Part shown: positions 31,241 through 40,045 of the stretch, in pieces
Layout: every line of letters begins with the position of its first letter
Position numbering within the stretch: position 1 is the stretch's first letter
Source: Caulobacterales bacterium
GTDB lineage: Bacteria > Pseudomonadota > Alphaproteobacteria > Caulobacterales > Parvularculaceae
Length of the DNA: 64,000 bases
Direction: 5' to 3'
Assembly (NCBI GenBank): GCA_020638525.1
Contig: JACKIL010000007.1
Location: 1-64,000, forward strand
The notes under the pieces: model-generated
Seen by the model: only the letters and a program-made list of their open reading frames with translations
Told to the model about the DNA's origin: nothing
The model's database searches: none
Made by a program: the position numbers and the translations under genes

Positions 31241-33040
31241 ATGACGTTCTCCACCCCGGTCCGCGATATGCGCTTCGCGCTTGAGCAAATTGCGGGTTTT
31301 GACGCGCTTTCGCGCTCGGGCGCCTTTCCGGAGCTTTCCGACGATCTCGTTGAGGCCATTCTCGGGGAGATGGCGAAATACTGCGACAATGTCGTCGCGC
31401 CGCTGAACGAGGGCAGCGACCGGCAGGGCGCGCGCCTCGAAAATGGCGTCGTGCGGACGAGCCCGGGCTTCAAGGAGGCCTACACGCAATATGTCGAGGG
31501 CGGCTGGAACGCGCTCGCCTTTCCGGAGGAGATCGGCGGGCAAGGCCTGCCGCAGGCGCTCGCCATCGCGCTCGTCGATGCGCTGAACGGCGCCTGCATG
31601 TCGTTCGCGATCGGCACGACGCTGACGACGGGAGCGGTCAAGGCGATCGCGCACGCGGGCACGGAAGAACAGAAGAATACCTATCTGCCGAAAATGGTTT
31701 CGGGCGAATGGACCGGCACCATGAACCTCACCGAACCGCAGGCGGGCTCTGACCTCTCGGCGCTGCGCACGAAAGCGGAGCCGCTCGGCGACGGGCGCTA
31801 CAAGATCACTGGCCAGAAGATCTTCATCACCTATGGCGATCACGATCTGACTGACAACATCGTGCATCTCGTTCTCGCGCGCCTGCCGGATGCGCCGGAA
31901 GGAACGGCGGGCATTTCGATGTTCCTCGTGCCGAAATTCCATGTGAACGAAGACGGCTCGCTCGGCGCGCGCAATGACGCGCATTGCATCAAGCTCGAAG
32001 AGAAGATGGGCCTTCACGGCAGCCCCACCTGCGTCATGGTCTATGGCGACAAGGGCGAGTGTTACGGCACGTTGCTCGGCGAAGAACACAAAGGCCTTCG
32101 CAACATGTTCGTGATGATGAACGCGGCGCGTCTCGATGTCGGCGTGCAGGGCGTCGGCATCGCCGAACGCGCGTTCCAGCGCGCGCTCGCTTATGCGCAG
32201 GATCGCCGCCAAGGCCGCGCCCCCGGCGTGAAGACGGGGCCGATGATCCCGATTTACGAGCACGCCGACGTGCGGCGCATGCTCTATTCGATGAAGGCGC
32301 TCGTGTCCGCCTCGCGCGCGATTTGCTACGCGAACGCCGTCGCCTACGATCTCGCCCATCATGCGCCGACGGAAGAAGAGCGCCGCAAGGCCAAGGCGCT
32401 TGAGGAGCTGCTGACGCCGATCTCCAAAGGCTGGTCGACGGACCGCGCGAATGACGTGACTTCGCTCGGCGTGCAGGTTCACGGCGGCATGGGCTTCATC
32501 GAAGAAACCGGCGCAGCCCAGCACATGCGTGACGCCCGCATCGCGGCGATCTACGAAGGCACGAATGGCATTCAGGCGATGGACCTCGTCGGCCGCAAAT
32601 TGCAGGGCGATGGCGGGGCGGCCCTGCGCGAGTTCCTGAAGAACGTCCAGGAGACCGCGACGATCATGAAGGCGGGCAAGCGCGGCGAGCTGAAATCGAT
32701 CGGCGCGCGCCTTGCGGAAGCGGCGGATGCGACCGCGCAGTCTGCCGATTGGTTGCTTGCAGCCGCCAAGGGCGATCAGAACGATGTGCTCGCCGGCGCG
32801 ACGCCGTTCCTCCGGCAATTCGGCAATGTCGTCGGCGGCTTCTATCTCGCCAAAGGCGCCATCGCGGCTTCGCTCGCGCTAGGAGAATCGGGCGCCGACG
32901 CGGCGTGGCTCGAAGGCAAGATCGCCATCGCGGATTTCTTCGCCGAGAATTATCTCACGGAAGCGACGGGCCTCACGCCGGCGGTGACTTCCGGCGCGAA
33001 AATTGTCGAGCGCCTCGATCCCGCCCAATTGAATGCGTAA
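31241..33040 (+). CDS. Acyl-CoA dehydrogenase, long C-terminal type
   Basis: The 599-residue FAD enzyme oxidises an acyl-CoA to the trans-2-enoyl-CoA, as in beta-oxidation. The FAD and substrate segments are TGTMNLTEPQAGSDLSALRT and GQKIFITYGDHD; VQVHGGMGFIEE follows, and the catalytic-base Glu is in AAIYEGTNGIQAMDL. Beyond residue 460 it has the extra C-terminal domain of the roughly 600-residue subgroup. The ATG at 31241 is preceded by AAAGGAAG; an upstream in-frame ATG at 31211 is disfavoured. The 242-bp divergent gap to the phoH-like gene must hold its promoter. Confidence 0.92.
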   Translation: MTFSTPVRDMRFALEQIAGFDALSRSGAFPELSDDLVEAILGEMAKYCDNVVAPLNEGSDRQGARLENGVVRTSPGFKEAYTQYVEGGWNALAFPEEIGGQGLPQALAIALVDALNGACMSFAIGTTLTTGAVKAIAHAGTEEQKNTYLPKMVSGEWTGTMNLTEPQAGSDLSALRTKAEPLGDGRYKITGQKIFITYGDHDLTDNIVHLVLARLPDAPEGTAGISMFLVPKFHVNEDGSLGARNDAHCIKLEEKMGLHGSPTCVMVYGDKGECYGTLLGEEHKGLRNMFVMMNAARLDVGVQGVGIAERAFQRALAYAQDRRQGRAPGVKTGPMIPIYEHADVRRMLYSMKALVSASRAICYANAVAYDLAHHAPTEEERRKAKALEELLTPISKGWSTDRANDVTSLGVQVHGGMGFIEETGAAQHMRDARIAAIYEGTNGIQAMDLVGRKLQGDGGAALREFLKNVQETATIMKAGKRGELKSIGARLAEAADATAQSADWLLAAAKGDQNDVLAGATPFLRQFGNVVGGFYLAKGAIAASLALGESGADAAWLEGKIAIADFFAENYLTEATGLTPAVTSGAKIVERLDPAQLNA

Positions 33041-33081
33041 ACGCTCGCGCCGGGCGGTGTGAAGCATGAGCGGGGAAGTCA

Positions 33082-34023
33082 GTGCCGGAGTATACGGGGC
33101 TCGAGTATTTCAAGCTCGCGGTCTTTTACGCGAGCTATCTTTATTTCCCCGCAGCGGCCTTGCTGATCTGGGCGATTGCAAGGCGCGCAGGATTTCTAAG
33201 ATGGGCGTGCGTCATCGCGCTCTGCGGGCTGTCAGCGCTTGCTTATGCGCGGTTCATCGAACCGCGCATTCTTTTAACGGTCGAGCATGACATCGAACTG
33301 AAGCGCTGCTTTGCGGGCGCAGGGGAAGTGCGGCTCGCGGTCTTCTCGGACACGCATCAGGGCCTGTTCGGGAACGTCATGCCGATCGATCGCATCGTCC
33401 GGCGTGTGAATGCGTCCAACCCGGACGCTGTTCTCATCGCCGGCGATCTCACTTCAATGCTGCACCCGGAAAAGTTCGACAAGACGTTCGCCGCCCTGGG
33501 CGATTTGAGCGCGCCCGCTTTCGCGGTGCTTGGCAATCATGACGGTCATCGCAAGGCGCCCGCTTATTTGAAGGCGCTTTCGGATGCGCTGGGCGAATAC
33601 GGCGTTGACGTCATCGATAATGAGCGCGTGACGGAGAAGATCGGCGGCGCCGAGATAGAGTTCGCGGGCCTTTCCGATTGGCGCGTCGCAAGACCGAACA
33701 GGAGCGTCATCGCGCCTGAAACGGAAAATCCGCGGTTTCTGCTGGTTCACAATCCGAAGGCCGTCTTCAGGCTTCCCGCCAATCCGCATGTCGACCTGTT
33801 CATCGCGGGGCACACGCATGGCGGACAGATCTATCTGCCGGGCCTCACCTGCTGGCTGGTGCGTTTCGCGTGTGCGGTGGACCGCTATGGCTTCGCCGGC
33901 CTCGGCAAGGTCGAGGCGTTCGTGACGTCGGGAACGGGCATGTCAGGCCTGCCGCTGCGTTTCAACATGCCGCCGCGAATTGATATGCTGAATGTCCGTT
34001 ACAAGGCGTGCAGTAAGGAATAG
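33082..34023 (+). CDS. Metallophosphoesterase, membrane-anchored
   Basis: The 313-residue calcineurin-like phosphoesterase has two N-terminal membrane helices (LYFPAAALLIWAIAR and WACVIALCGLSALAYA). All motifs of the family are present: FSDTHQG, LIAGDLTSM, VLGNHDGHR, and IAGHTHGGQIYLPG. It resembles the YaeI-type group that includes lipid A or UDP-diacylglucosamine hydrolases, with the active site probably outside the inner membrane. GTG 33082 is used, with GGGGAAG before it. Confidence 0.87.
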   Translation: MPEYTGLEYFKLAVFYASYLYFPAAALLIWAIARRAGFLRWACVIALCGLSALAYARFIEPRILLTVEHDIELKRCFAGAGEVRLAVFSDTHQGLFGNVMPIDRIVRRVNASNPDAVLIAGDLTSMLHPEKFDKTFAALGDLSAPAFAVLGNHDGHRKAPAYLKALSDALGEYGVDVIDNERVTEKIGGAEIEFAGLSDWRVARPNRSVIAPETENPRFLLVHNPKAVFRLPANPHVDLFIAGHTHGGQIYLPGLTCWLVRFACAVDRYGFAGLGKVEAFVTSGTGMSGLPLRFNMPPRIDMLNVRYKACSKE

Positions 34024-34075
34024 GAACGCGGGCCTGTCACCTCTATATTTCGAAAAACGAAAGCAGGGGACGTCG

Positions 34076-34585
34076 GTGAGGCTAATTCCGTTTGATCGGT
34101 TCAGCTTTGTAAGTTCGAAGACACAAGAGGAGCTTGCTGCGATCCTCAGCGCAAAGATTGCGCGGCGCCAGTTCCGCCTTTTCAGCAAACCTTCGGAGCC
34201 TTACGTGGGTACAGCCAGCCAGTCTGGCTTCAAGATCCAACGCGTGATCGGATACCGAAACAGCTTCCTGCCAGTGATCGTCGGGCGCTTTGGGCCACGC
34301 CATGATGGGACTCGGATCGACGTGGTGCAACGTCTGCATTACGTCGTCGCCACATTCATGCTGTTCTGGTTTTCCAGCGTAATTGCGTTTCTCGGGTTGG
34401 TGCTTTTCGGAGTTGGCGTAAACGGAGCCACAGGCGAAGCGGGGCTTCTGGCGGGAGTGCTGCTCCCGCTTTTCATGCTCATATTCGGATGGGCGCTCGT
34501 CACGGGCGGCTTCTGGTTGGGGGCCCGTCACACGAAGGAAGACCTGAGATTGCTCTTTGACGCGAGAGACCTTCCAGAGGCATGA
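34076..34585 (+). CDS. Two-helix membrane protein, function unknown
   Basis: The 169-residue protein starts at GTG 34076, which has GCAGGGGA before it; the frame upstream overlaps the previous gene and is rejected. The N-terminal half is soluble (FSFVSSKTQEELAAIL, then a conserved-looking FKIQRVIGYRNSFLPVIVG). The C-terminal half has two membrane helices (VVATFMLFWFSSVIAFLGLVLF and LLAGVLLPLFMLIFGWALV). I recognise no named family. Codon use is less GC-biased at third positions than in its neighbours, with more TTT, ATT and AAG, so it may be a later arrival. Confidence 0.6.
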   Translation: MRLIPFDRFSFVSSKTQEELAAILSAKIARRQFRLFSKPSEPYVGTASQSGFKIQRVIGYRNSFLPVIVGRFGPRHDGTRIDVVQRLHYVVATFMLFWFSSVIAFLGLVLFGVGVNGATGEAGLLAGVLLPLFMLIFGWALVTGGFWLGARHTKEDLRLLFDARDLPEA

Positions 34586-34613
34586 TCGCGCAAAAGAACG
34601 CAGGAGGCCGCGC

Positions 34614-35495
34614 ATGACGACGCTTAAAGGCAAGACCCTCTTCATCACCGGCGCCTCAAGGGGCATCGGCCTTGCGATTGCGCTGCGGGCCGCGAAAGAC
34701 GGCGCTAACATCGCGATCGCCGCCAAGACCGCAGAGCCGCACAAACATCTTCCGGGCACGGTCTATACGGCGGCCGAAGAGATCGAGAAAGCGGGCGGCA
34801 AGGCGCTGCCGCTGGTCGTCGACATTCGCTATGAAGAGCAGGTGCAGGACGCTGTCGCCGCGGCGGCGGAGAAATTCGGCGGCATCGACATCTGCATCAA
34901 CAACGCTTCGGCGATTTCGCTCACCGGAACGGAATCGACTGAAATGAAGCGCTGGGACCTGATGCACAGCATCAATGCGCGCGGCACGTTTCTCGTTTCA
35001 AAGACCTGTATTCCGCACCTGAAAAACGCCGAGAACCCGCATGTGCTGATGCTCTCGCCGCCGCTCGACATGAGACCGCGATGGTTCGCGCCGCATGTCG
35101 CCTACACGATGGCGAAATACGGCATGTCGCTCTGCGTGCTCGGCATGTCGGAAGAGTTCCGCAATGACGGGATCGCCTTCAACGCGCTCTGGCCGCGCAC
35201 GGCGATTGCGACGGCGGCGGTGGAGTTTGCGCTCGGCGGGCAGGAAATGGTCAAGGGCTCGCGAACTGTCGAAATCCTGTCGGATGCAGCGCATATCATC
35301 CTCACGAAGCCGTCGCGCGAGTGCACGGGCAATTTCTTCATCGACGACACGTTCCTCTACGCAAATGGCGTGAAGGACTTCGAGAAATATCGCGTCGATC
35401 CGTCGCGAATGTTGATGCCTGACTTCTTCGTGCCGGAGAACATTCCGGCGCCGCCGGGCGTTTCCGAAACGATCGTAACTTCGATGATCGGGTGA
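34614..35495 (+). CDS. Short-chain dehydrogenase, HSDL2-like
   Basis: The 293-residue SDR has the cofactor motif TGASRGIGLAIALRAAKDGA near residues 11-30, NNAS, and the YxxxK active site in AYTMAKYGMSLCVLG. The following AIATAAVEFALGG and the C-terminal ECTGNFFIDDTFL are typical of the HSDL2 (hydroxysteroid dehydrogenase-like 2) subfamily, here without the SCP2 domain found in animal members. The natural substrate is unknown. CAGGAGG lies just before the ATG. It overlaps the MOSC gene by one base (TGATG). Confidence 0.88.
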   Translation: MTTLKGKTLFITGASRGIGLAIALRAAKDGANIAIAAKTAEPHKHLPGTVYTAAEEIEKAGGKALPLVVDIRYEEQVQDAVAAAAEKFGGIDICINNASAISLTGTESTEMKRWDLMHSINARGTFLVSKTCIPHLKNAENPHVLMLSPPLDMRPRWFAPHVAYTMAKYGMSLCVLGMSEEFRNDGIAFNALWPRTAIATAAVEFALGGQEMVKGSRTVEILSDAAHIILTKPSRECTGNFFIDDTFLYANGVKDFEKYRVDPSRMLMPDFFVPENIPAPPGVSETIVTSMIG

Positions 35496-36346
35496 TGAGC
35501 CGCCTGAAGGTCGAGAGCCTTTTCATCTATCCCATCAAGGGCGTGCGCGGACTTGGCGTCGAGCGTGCGGCCCTTGAAGCGCGCGGCTTTGAAAACGATC
35601 GCCGCTGGCTCGCGACGGACGAGGAGGGCAAGTTTTTCACGCAGCGCGATTGCGATGCGCTCGCCCGGATTAAGGCGCGTCCTGTCTCGGGCGGACTTCA
35701 TCTTTCTACGGACGATGACCCCGAGGGCGTCACGGCGGTGATCTGCTCGGAAGGCGAACGGCGAGCCGTGACAGTCTGGATTGACAATGTGGACGCCATC
35801 GCCGCCGACGCGGAAGCGGCGGGCTGGCTATCTCGCGCGCTCGGCCGGAAGGCGCGGCTTTTCTTCATGGATGATGTCTCGGCGCGCAGCGCGCCGGCGC
35901 AGTGGGCCGCCGATCAGCCGGTCAGCTTCGCCGATGGTCTGCCGCTTCTAATAGCGACGACAGCATCGCTGGAAGCGCTCAATCGGGAGATCGCGGGAGC
36001 GGGCGAGACGCCGGTAGAAATGGCGCGGTTTCGGCCGAATATCGTCGTATCGGGCGCAGACGCTTGGGAGGAAGACCGTTGGCGCGCGTTGCGCATCGGC
36101 GAAACTCTCGTTGAGCTTGTGAAGCCTTGCGAGCGCTGTGTCGTGACAACGAAGAATCCGAAAACCGGCGTTTCCCTCGGCAAGGAGCCGTTGGCGAGTC
36201 TGGCGCGCATTCGCCGTTCGGCGGACCGGCGCGTCAACGGCGTTCTGTTCGGCTGGAACGCGGTCGGGCGCAAGCTCGGTCAGATTTCGCTCGGTGACGA
36301 AATCGAAATCGTCGAAGCGCGGCCGGAAGGCTGGCCGATCGCTTAG
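35495..36346 (+). CDS. MOSC domain molybdenum-type protein
   Basis: The 283-residue protein has the MOSC N-terminal beta-barrel (VESLFIYPIKGVRGLGVERAA-type start, GFENDRRWLATDE) and a C-terminal MOSC domain, with LVKPCERCVVTT supplying the conserved Cys that binds the molybdenum cofactor. This is the layout of bacterial YcbX and animal mARC proteins, which reduce N-hydroxylated substrates with a redox partner. No fused ferredoxin domain is present. ATG 35495 overlaps the SDR stop; GTG 35492 is an alternative. Confidence 0.88.
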   Translation: MSRLKVESLFIYPIKGVRGLGVERAALEARGFENDRRWLATDEEGKFFTQRDCDALARIKARPVSGGLHLSTDDDPEGVTAVICSEGERRAVTVWIDNVDAIAADAEAAGWLSRALGRKARLFFMDDVSARSAPAQWAADQPVSFADGLPLLIATTASLEALNREIAGAGETPVEMARFRPNIVVSGADAWEEDRWRALRIGETLVELVKPCERCVVTTKNPKTGVSLGKEPLASLARIRRSADRRVNGVLFGWNAVGRKLGQISLGDEIEIVEARPEGWPIA

Positions 36347-36358
36347 AGATAGCTGCGC

Positions 36359-36592
36359 TTAGTGATGATGGTGGTGCGGTTCGATATTGATCCGCCCGCA
36401 CTTGCCGCATTTGATCACGGCGCCATGCGCATCGCGGTGCGCGACATTGACGAGAAGCTTCGTCTTGCAGGCGCCGCAGCGATAGGTCTCGTCGCCGCCG
36501 CCTTCGCGCAAGGGGCTTCCCGCGACATGCGTTTCGACCTGCATGCCTTTAGCGTCGGCTTCGTCAATCAGGATCATGTTGAATTGCGGCAT
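36359..36592 (-). CDS. Small zinc-ribbon protein with natural His5 tail
   Basis: The 77-residue protein has a CxxC pair at residues 39 and 42 and another at 62 and 65 (YRCGACKTKLL and VIKCGKCGRINI), a zinc ribbon. It ends EPHHHHH; the five His codons are directly before the stop. The first 35 residues are acidic and may be flexible. The tail could bind Ni or Zn. It starts 12 bases after the stop of the M20 peptidase gene on the same strand, so the two are probably co-transcribed. Function unknown; a metal store or small adaptor are possibilities. Confidence 0.7.
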   Translation of the reverse strand: MPQFNMILIDEADAKGMQVETHVAGSPLREGGGDETYRCGACKTKLLVNVAHRDAHGAVIKCGKCGRINIEPHHHHH

Positions 36593-36604
36593 GGGAGTCC
36601 GTTC

Positions 36605-38071
36605 CTAGCTGGCGGTCTTTCTTATCAGCGCTTCGTACCATGCGGAAGCGCGAACGAGATCCTCGATCAGCACGCGTTCATCCGTGCCGTGAATGCGCTT
36701 GAGGTCGTCCTTGTGGTAAATGAAAGGCGTGAAGCGATAATAATCGTCGGCGAGGCCGATATAGTTGCGCGTGTCGGTCCCCTGCAGCGTCAGGAAGGGC
36801 GACGTCGGCACAGCGCCGAAGACGTCCGCCGTCGCCTCTGCGATCGCCCGGTAACCGTCGGATCTGGTTGAAGATTGCGGGCTCGGATCGCGCGCGCCGA
36901 CGGCTTCTATTTCGACATTCTCATCGTCGATGATGCTGATGGCGCGATCGAGGACGCTCGCGGCCGTGTCGCGCGGGTGAATCCGGTAATTCACATAAGC
37001 GTCGGCGTGTTGCGGCAGGATGTTCACCTTCGCGCCGCCATTGATCATTGTCGCCGCCGTCGTCGTGCGCAGCGCCGCGGCCGTCGTCGGGTCTTCACCA
37101 AGCTGTTTCTTGATGATGGGCGCCGTCAGCCAGAGATTGGCGAGGAGCGCGCGCGGCACGAAAGGCATTTCTCCCGCGACCGCATGAAGGAACGCGACCA
37201 TGTCGGCGTCGATTTCGAGCGGGTAGGGTTCGTCCGTCACCCTTGCGACGGCGCGGGCGACGAGGCTGACGGCGGTATCCTTTCCGGGCGCCGAAGAATG
37301 CCCGCCGGCCGCCTTCGCGGTGATGTGCAACGTCGTCGACCCTTTTTCCGCCGTTGAAATGAGCGCGAGCGGGCGCTCGACGCCGGGCACGAGCCCCGCG
37401 ACAAGGCCTGACCCTTCATCGAGCGTCCATTCGAAATGAACACCGCGTTCCGCGAGCGTCTTGGCGATCATTGCGGCGCCGTTCTCGCCGCCGAGTTCTT
37501 CATCGTGACCGAACAGAAGATAGATGTCGCGTGAGGGCTTGAAGCCTGACGCCGCCAGCTTCTCGACCGCTTCCATGATCGAGATAAGCTGGCCTTTATT
37601 GTCGAGCGCGCCGCGGCCCCAAACTGCGCCGTCTTCAATTTCGCCGGCGAAAGGCGGCGCCGTCCAGCCAGACTCTGTTCCCGGCTCGACCGGCACGACA
37701 TCGATATGCGCGATGAAGGCGATTGGTTTGGCGTTCGGATTCGCGCCCGCCCAGCGGTAGAGCAGGGAATGACCGTTGATGATCTCGCGCGTCATGGCGT
37801 GATGCGCGGCTGGATAGGCGTCTTCGAGATAGGCGGAGAACCCCTCGAACGCATCAGCGTCCGGGCCGCGCTCGCCGCCCCACGAGACTGTCTGGAATTG
37901 TATCGCCCGGCTCAGGCGCGCGGCCGTCTCCATGCCAAGCGATGTGTCGGTCGCCTCGCTTGCTTTGCTCTCAGTCGGTGGCGAGCCCGCTGGCAGCATC
38001 AATGTGCGCAATGCGACGATGGCGACAATGAGGAGCACGCCCGCAGGCAATAGGACCGAAAGCTTTTTCAT
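36605..38071 (-). CDS. M20 family metallopeptidase, membrane-anchored
   Basis: The 488-residue peptidase begins with a signal anchor (KKLSVLLPAGVLLIVAIVALRTL). The M20 zinc site is visible: FIAHIDVVPVEPGTE with the first His and Asp, GRGALDNKGQ with the bridging Asp, and FGHDEELGGENGA with the catalytic Glu pair. The lid domain has GGHSSAPGKDTA, and the last ligand is in YHKDDLKRIHGTDE. This resembles the carboxypeptidase PM20D1/CPS1 group. ATG 38071 is chosen for GGAAGGTG before it. Confidence 0.9.
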   Translation of the reverse strand: MKKLSVLLPAGVLLIVAIVALRTLMLPAGSPPTESKASEATDTSLGMETAARLSRAIQFQTVSWGGERGPDADAFEGFSAYLEDAYPAAHHAMTREIINGHSLLYRWAGANPNAKPIAFIAHIDVVPVEPGTESGWTAPPFAGEIEDGAVWGRGALDNKGQLISIMEAVEKLAASGFKPSRDIYLLFGHDEELGGENGAAMIAKTLAERGVHFEWTLDEGSGLVAGLVPGVERPLALISTAEKGSTTLHITAKAAGGHSSAPGKDTAVSLVARAVARVTDEPYPLEIDADMVAFLHAVAGEMPFVPRALLANLWLTAPIIKKQLGEDPTTAAALRTTTAATMINGGAKVNILPQHADAYVNYRIHPRDTAASVLDRAISIIDDENVEIEAVGARDPSPQSSTRSDGYRAIAEATADVFGAVPTSPFLTLQGTDTRNYIGLADDYYRFTPFIYHKDDLKRIHGTDERVLIEDLVRASAWYEALIRKTAS

Positions 38072-38160
38072 GCTCACACCTTCCAAATTCTTGTCGTCCG
38101 AACCAGCGTGATATTGCTTGCGCCGCCCGATAGGGCGGCATAATTGCGCATTGTGCGAGA

Positions 38161-39120
38161 ATGATCGAGGACGAAAGGCGCCGCTGGCCCGTGACGACGC
38201 TGCTCTACGCTCACCCGTCATTCGGGGCGCATGAAATGCCGCAGGGCCACCCTGAATGCGCTGAGCGTTATCGCGTCGTGGCTGAGGCGCTGAGCGCGCC
38301 GGAGTTCGAAGCGCTGTCGCGCCGCACGCCGTCCGAAGCTTCTGTGGAAATGATCGAACGCGTTCATACGGAACGCTATTTCGAGGCGCTGGAGATGGCC
38401 GCCCCCTCGGCAGAACTGGTTCGCCTCGACGGCGACACCTTCATGGGGCCTTCTTCGCTTGAAGCTGCCCGGCGCGCGGCCGGCGCCGGTTGCGCCGCTG
38501 TCGATGCGATCTTCGCCGGCGAGGCGTCGAACGCCTTCATCGCCGCGCGCCCGCCCGGTCACCACGCGATGCCGGAACGCGCGATGGGCTTCTGTCTCCT
38601 GAGCAGCGCGGCGATCGCGGCGCGCCACGCGCGCGCCGTGTACGGAGCAACACGAATCGCCGTCGTCGATTTCGATGTCCATCACGGCAATGGCACGGAA
38701 GCCGCCTTCTGGTACGACGCCGACGCCTTTTTCGCGTCTTCGCATGAATTCCCGCAATATCCCGGCACGGGCAGGGAGAGCGATCGCGGCGCCTTCGACA
38801 ATATCTTCAACGCGCCCCTCGCGACGGGGACGGGCGGAGACGGCTTTCGCCGCGTCTGGGGCGAGCGCCTGCTGCCGGCGCTGTCGGATTTCCGGCCGGA
38901 TTTCGTCGTCATCTCCGCAGGGTTCGACGCGCACCGCGCGGACCCGCTCGGCGGCCTTCTCCTCGTCGAGGAGGATTTCGCCGCCGTGACGCGCGACATA
39001 CTCGCAATCGCGGCTTCCGCCTGCCAGGGAAGGGTCGTCTCGTTCCTCGAAGGCGGCTATGACCTTGGGGCGCTCGCCCGCTCCGCCGCGGCGCATGTCA
39101 AAGCCTTGATGGAGGCGTAG
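38161..39120 (+). CDS. Histone deacetylase-like amidohydrolase
   Basis: The 319-residue enzyme of the HDAC/AcuC/acetylpolyamine amidohydrolase superfamily has the zinc-dependent deacetylase motifs: YAHPSFGAHEMPQGHPE, ARPPGHHAMPERAMGFCLLS with the tandem His, VVDFDVHHGNGTEAAFW with the Asp/His ligands, and SAGFDAHRADPLGG with the second Asp. Substrate is unknown; bacterial members remove acetyl groups from small amines or proteins. The start is open: ATG 38161 or GTG 38191 (VTTLLYAHPS), which fits the family N-terminus well. It leads the histidine phosphatase-xseB-dxs run, a common alphaproteobacterial order. Confidence 0.88.
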   Translation: MIEDERRRWPVTTLLYAHPSFGAHEMPQGHPECAERYRVVAEALSAPEFEALSRRTPSEASVEMIERVHTERYFEALEMAAPSAELVRLDGDTFMGPSSLEAARRAAGAGCAAVDAIFAGEASNAFIAARPPGHHAMPERAMGFCLLSSAAIAARHARAVYGATRIAVVDFDVHHGNGTEAAFWYDADAFFASSHEFPQYPGTGRESDRGAFDNIFNAPLATGTGGDGFRRVWGERLLPALSDFRPDFVVISAGFDAHRADPLGGLLLVEEDFAAVTRDILAIAASACQGRVVSFLEGGYDLGALARSAAAHVKALMEA

Positions 39121-39165
39121 AAACCGCGCCATAAGGGCGATGAGGGACGGGAATCGCATTCGCTC

Positions 39166-39780
39166 ATGACAGGCCGCATCATCACCGCCCGGCATGGCCG
39201 GCCCAATCTTTCGCGCGACATGAAAATCACGTCCCGCGAATATGGGGACTGGTGGCGCCGCTATGACGCGAGCGGCCTCCACCCCGATGAGGAGCCGCCG
39301 GAACAGCTGATCAAGCTCGCCGGCGCCGCCAAGACGGTGCTCTCCTCCACCTTGCCGCGCGCAATCGAAACAGCGCGAGAAGTCACGCGCGCCGCGCGCG
39401 AGGTGCCGGCCGATCCGATATATGTCGAAGCGCCATTGCCGCCGCCGCCTATTCCCACATGGGTGAAGCTCTCGCCCGGCAATTGGGGCGTCGTCTCACG
39501 AATCTTCTGGCTCTTCGGCTATGCGCCGCCGGGCGTTGAGGATTGCAGGCAAGCCTGGGTGCGGGTTGACGAGATCATCACGCGGCTCGGCGCGCTGACG
39601 AAGGACGGCGACGTGCTTCTGTGCGCACACGGCTTCCTCAACTGGATGATCGACCGCAGACTGCGCCGCGCCGGCTGGAAAATGACGATGAGCGACGGCG
39701 GGCATCATTACTGGTCGTGGCGCATCTATGAAGCGCCGGCCGTTCCGGCGAAAGCCGCTCAGCCGGCGATCGCCGAATAG
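39166..39780 (+). CDS. Histidine phosphatase family protein
   Basis: The 204-residue phosphoglycerate mutase-like phosphatase has the phospho-acceptor His in ITARHGRPNLS, a conserved Arg in LSSTLPRAIETA, an acidic residue in IYVEAPLPPPP and the second His in LLCAHGFLNWMI. All four active-site elements appear present. A Pro-rich loop (PLPPPPIPTW) replaces the usual helical insertion. The substrate is unknown. It lies between the HDAC-like gene and xseB and may be co-transcribed with them. Confidence 0.8.
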   Translation: MTGRIITARHGRPNLSRDMKITSREYGDWWRRYDASGLHPDEEPPEQLIKLAGAAKTVLSSTLPRAIETAREVTRAAREVPADPIYVEAPLPPPPIPTWVKLSPGNWGVVSRIFWLFGYAPPGVEDCRQAWVRVDEIITRLGALTKDGDVLLCAHGFLNWMIDRRLRRAGWKMTMSDGGHHYWSWRIYEAPAVPAKAAQPAIAE

Positions 39781-39799
39781 AAAAAGAAAAGGAGCTCGC

Positions 39800-40045
39800 A
39801 TGGCGAAGGCCCCGAACGACATCGCTGCTCTTTCCTTCGAGAAGGCGCTCGCCGAACTCGAAGACATCGTTCAGAAACTCGAATCGGGCGGCGTCGCGCT
39901 TGAGGATTCGATCGCGCTCTACGAGCGCGGCGCGGCCCTGAAAGCGCATTGCGAAGCCAAGCTCAAATCCGCGCAGGAAAAGATCGAGAAGATCGTCGTC
40001 AGCGACGCAGGCGGCGTGAAAACGGAGCCCGCGAAGTTCGAATAG
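39800..40045 (+). CDS. xseB: Exodeoxyribonuclease VII small subunit
   Basis: The 81-residue protein has the XseB pattern SFEKALAELEDIVQKLESGGVALEDSIALYERG, continuing with CEAKLKSAQEKIEKI. It is the small helical subunit that binds several-to-one with XseA to degrade single-stranded DNA. ATG 39800 follows AAAAGGAG. In many bacteria ispA lies between xseB and dxs; here it is missing and a 346-bp gap stands in its place. XseA is not in the window. Confidence 0.93.
   Translation: MAKAPNDIAALSFEKALAELEDIVQKLESGGVALEDSIALYERGAALKAHCEAKLKSAQEKIEKIVVSDAGGVKTEPAKFE

Noticed and set aside
36359..36373. Five His codons as a cloning-vector tag
   Set aside because: The codons continue a natural zinc-ribbon gene and are followed by genomic sequence with the convergent MOSC gene; no vector sequence is present.
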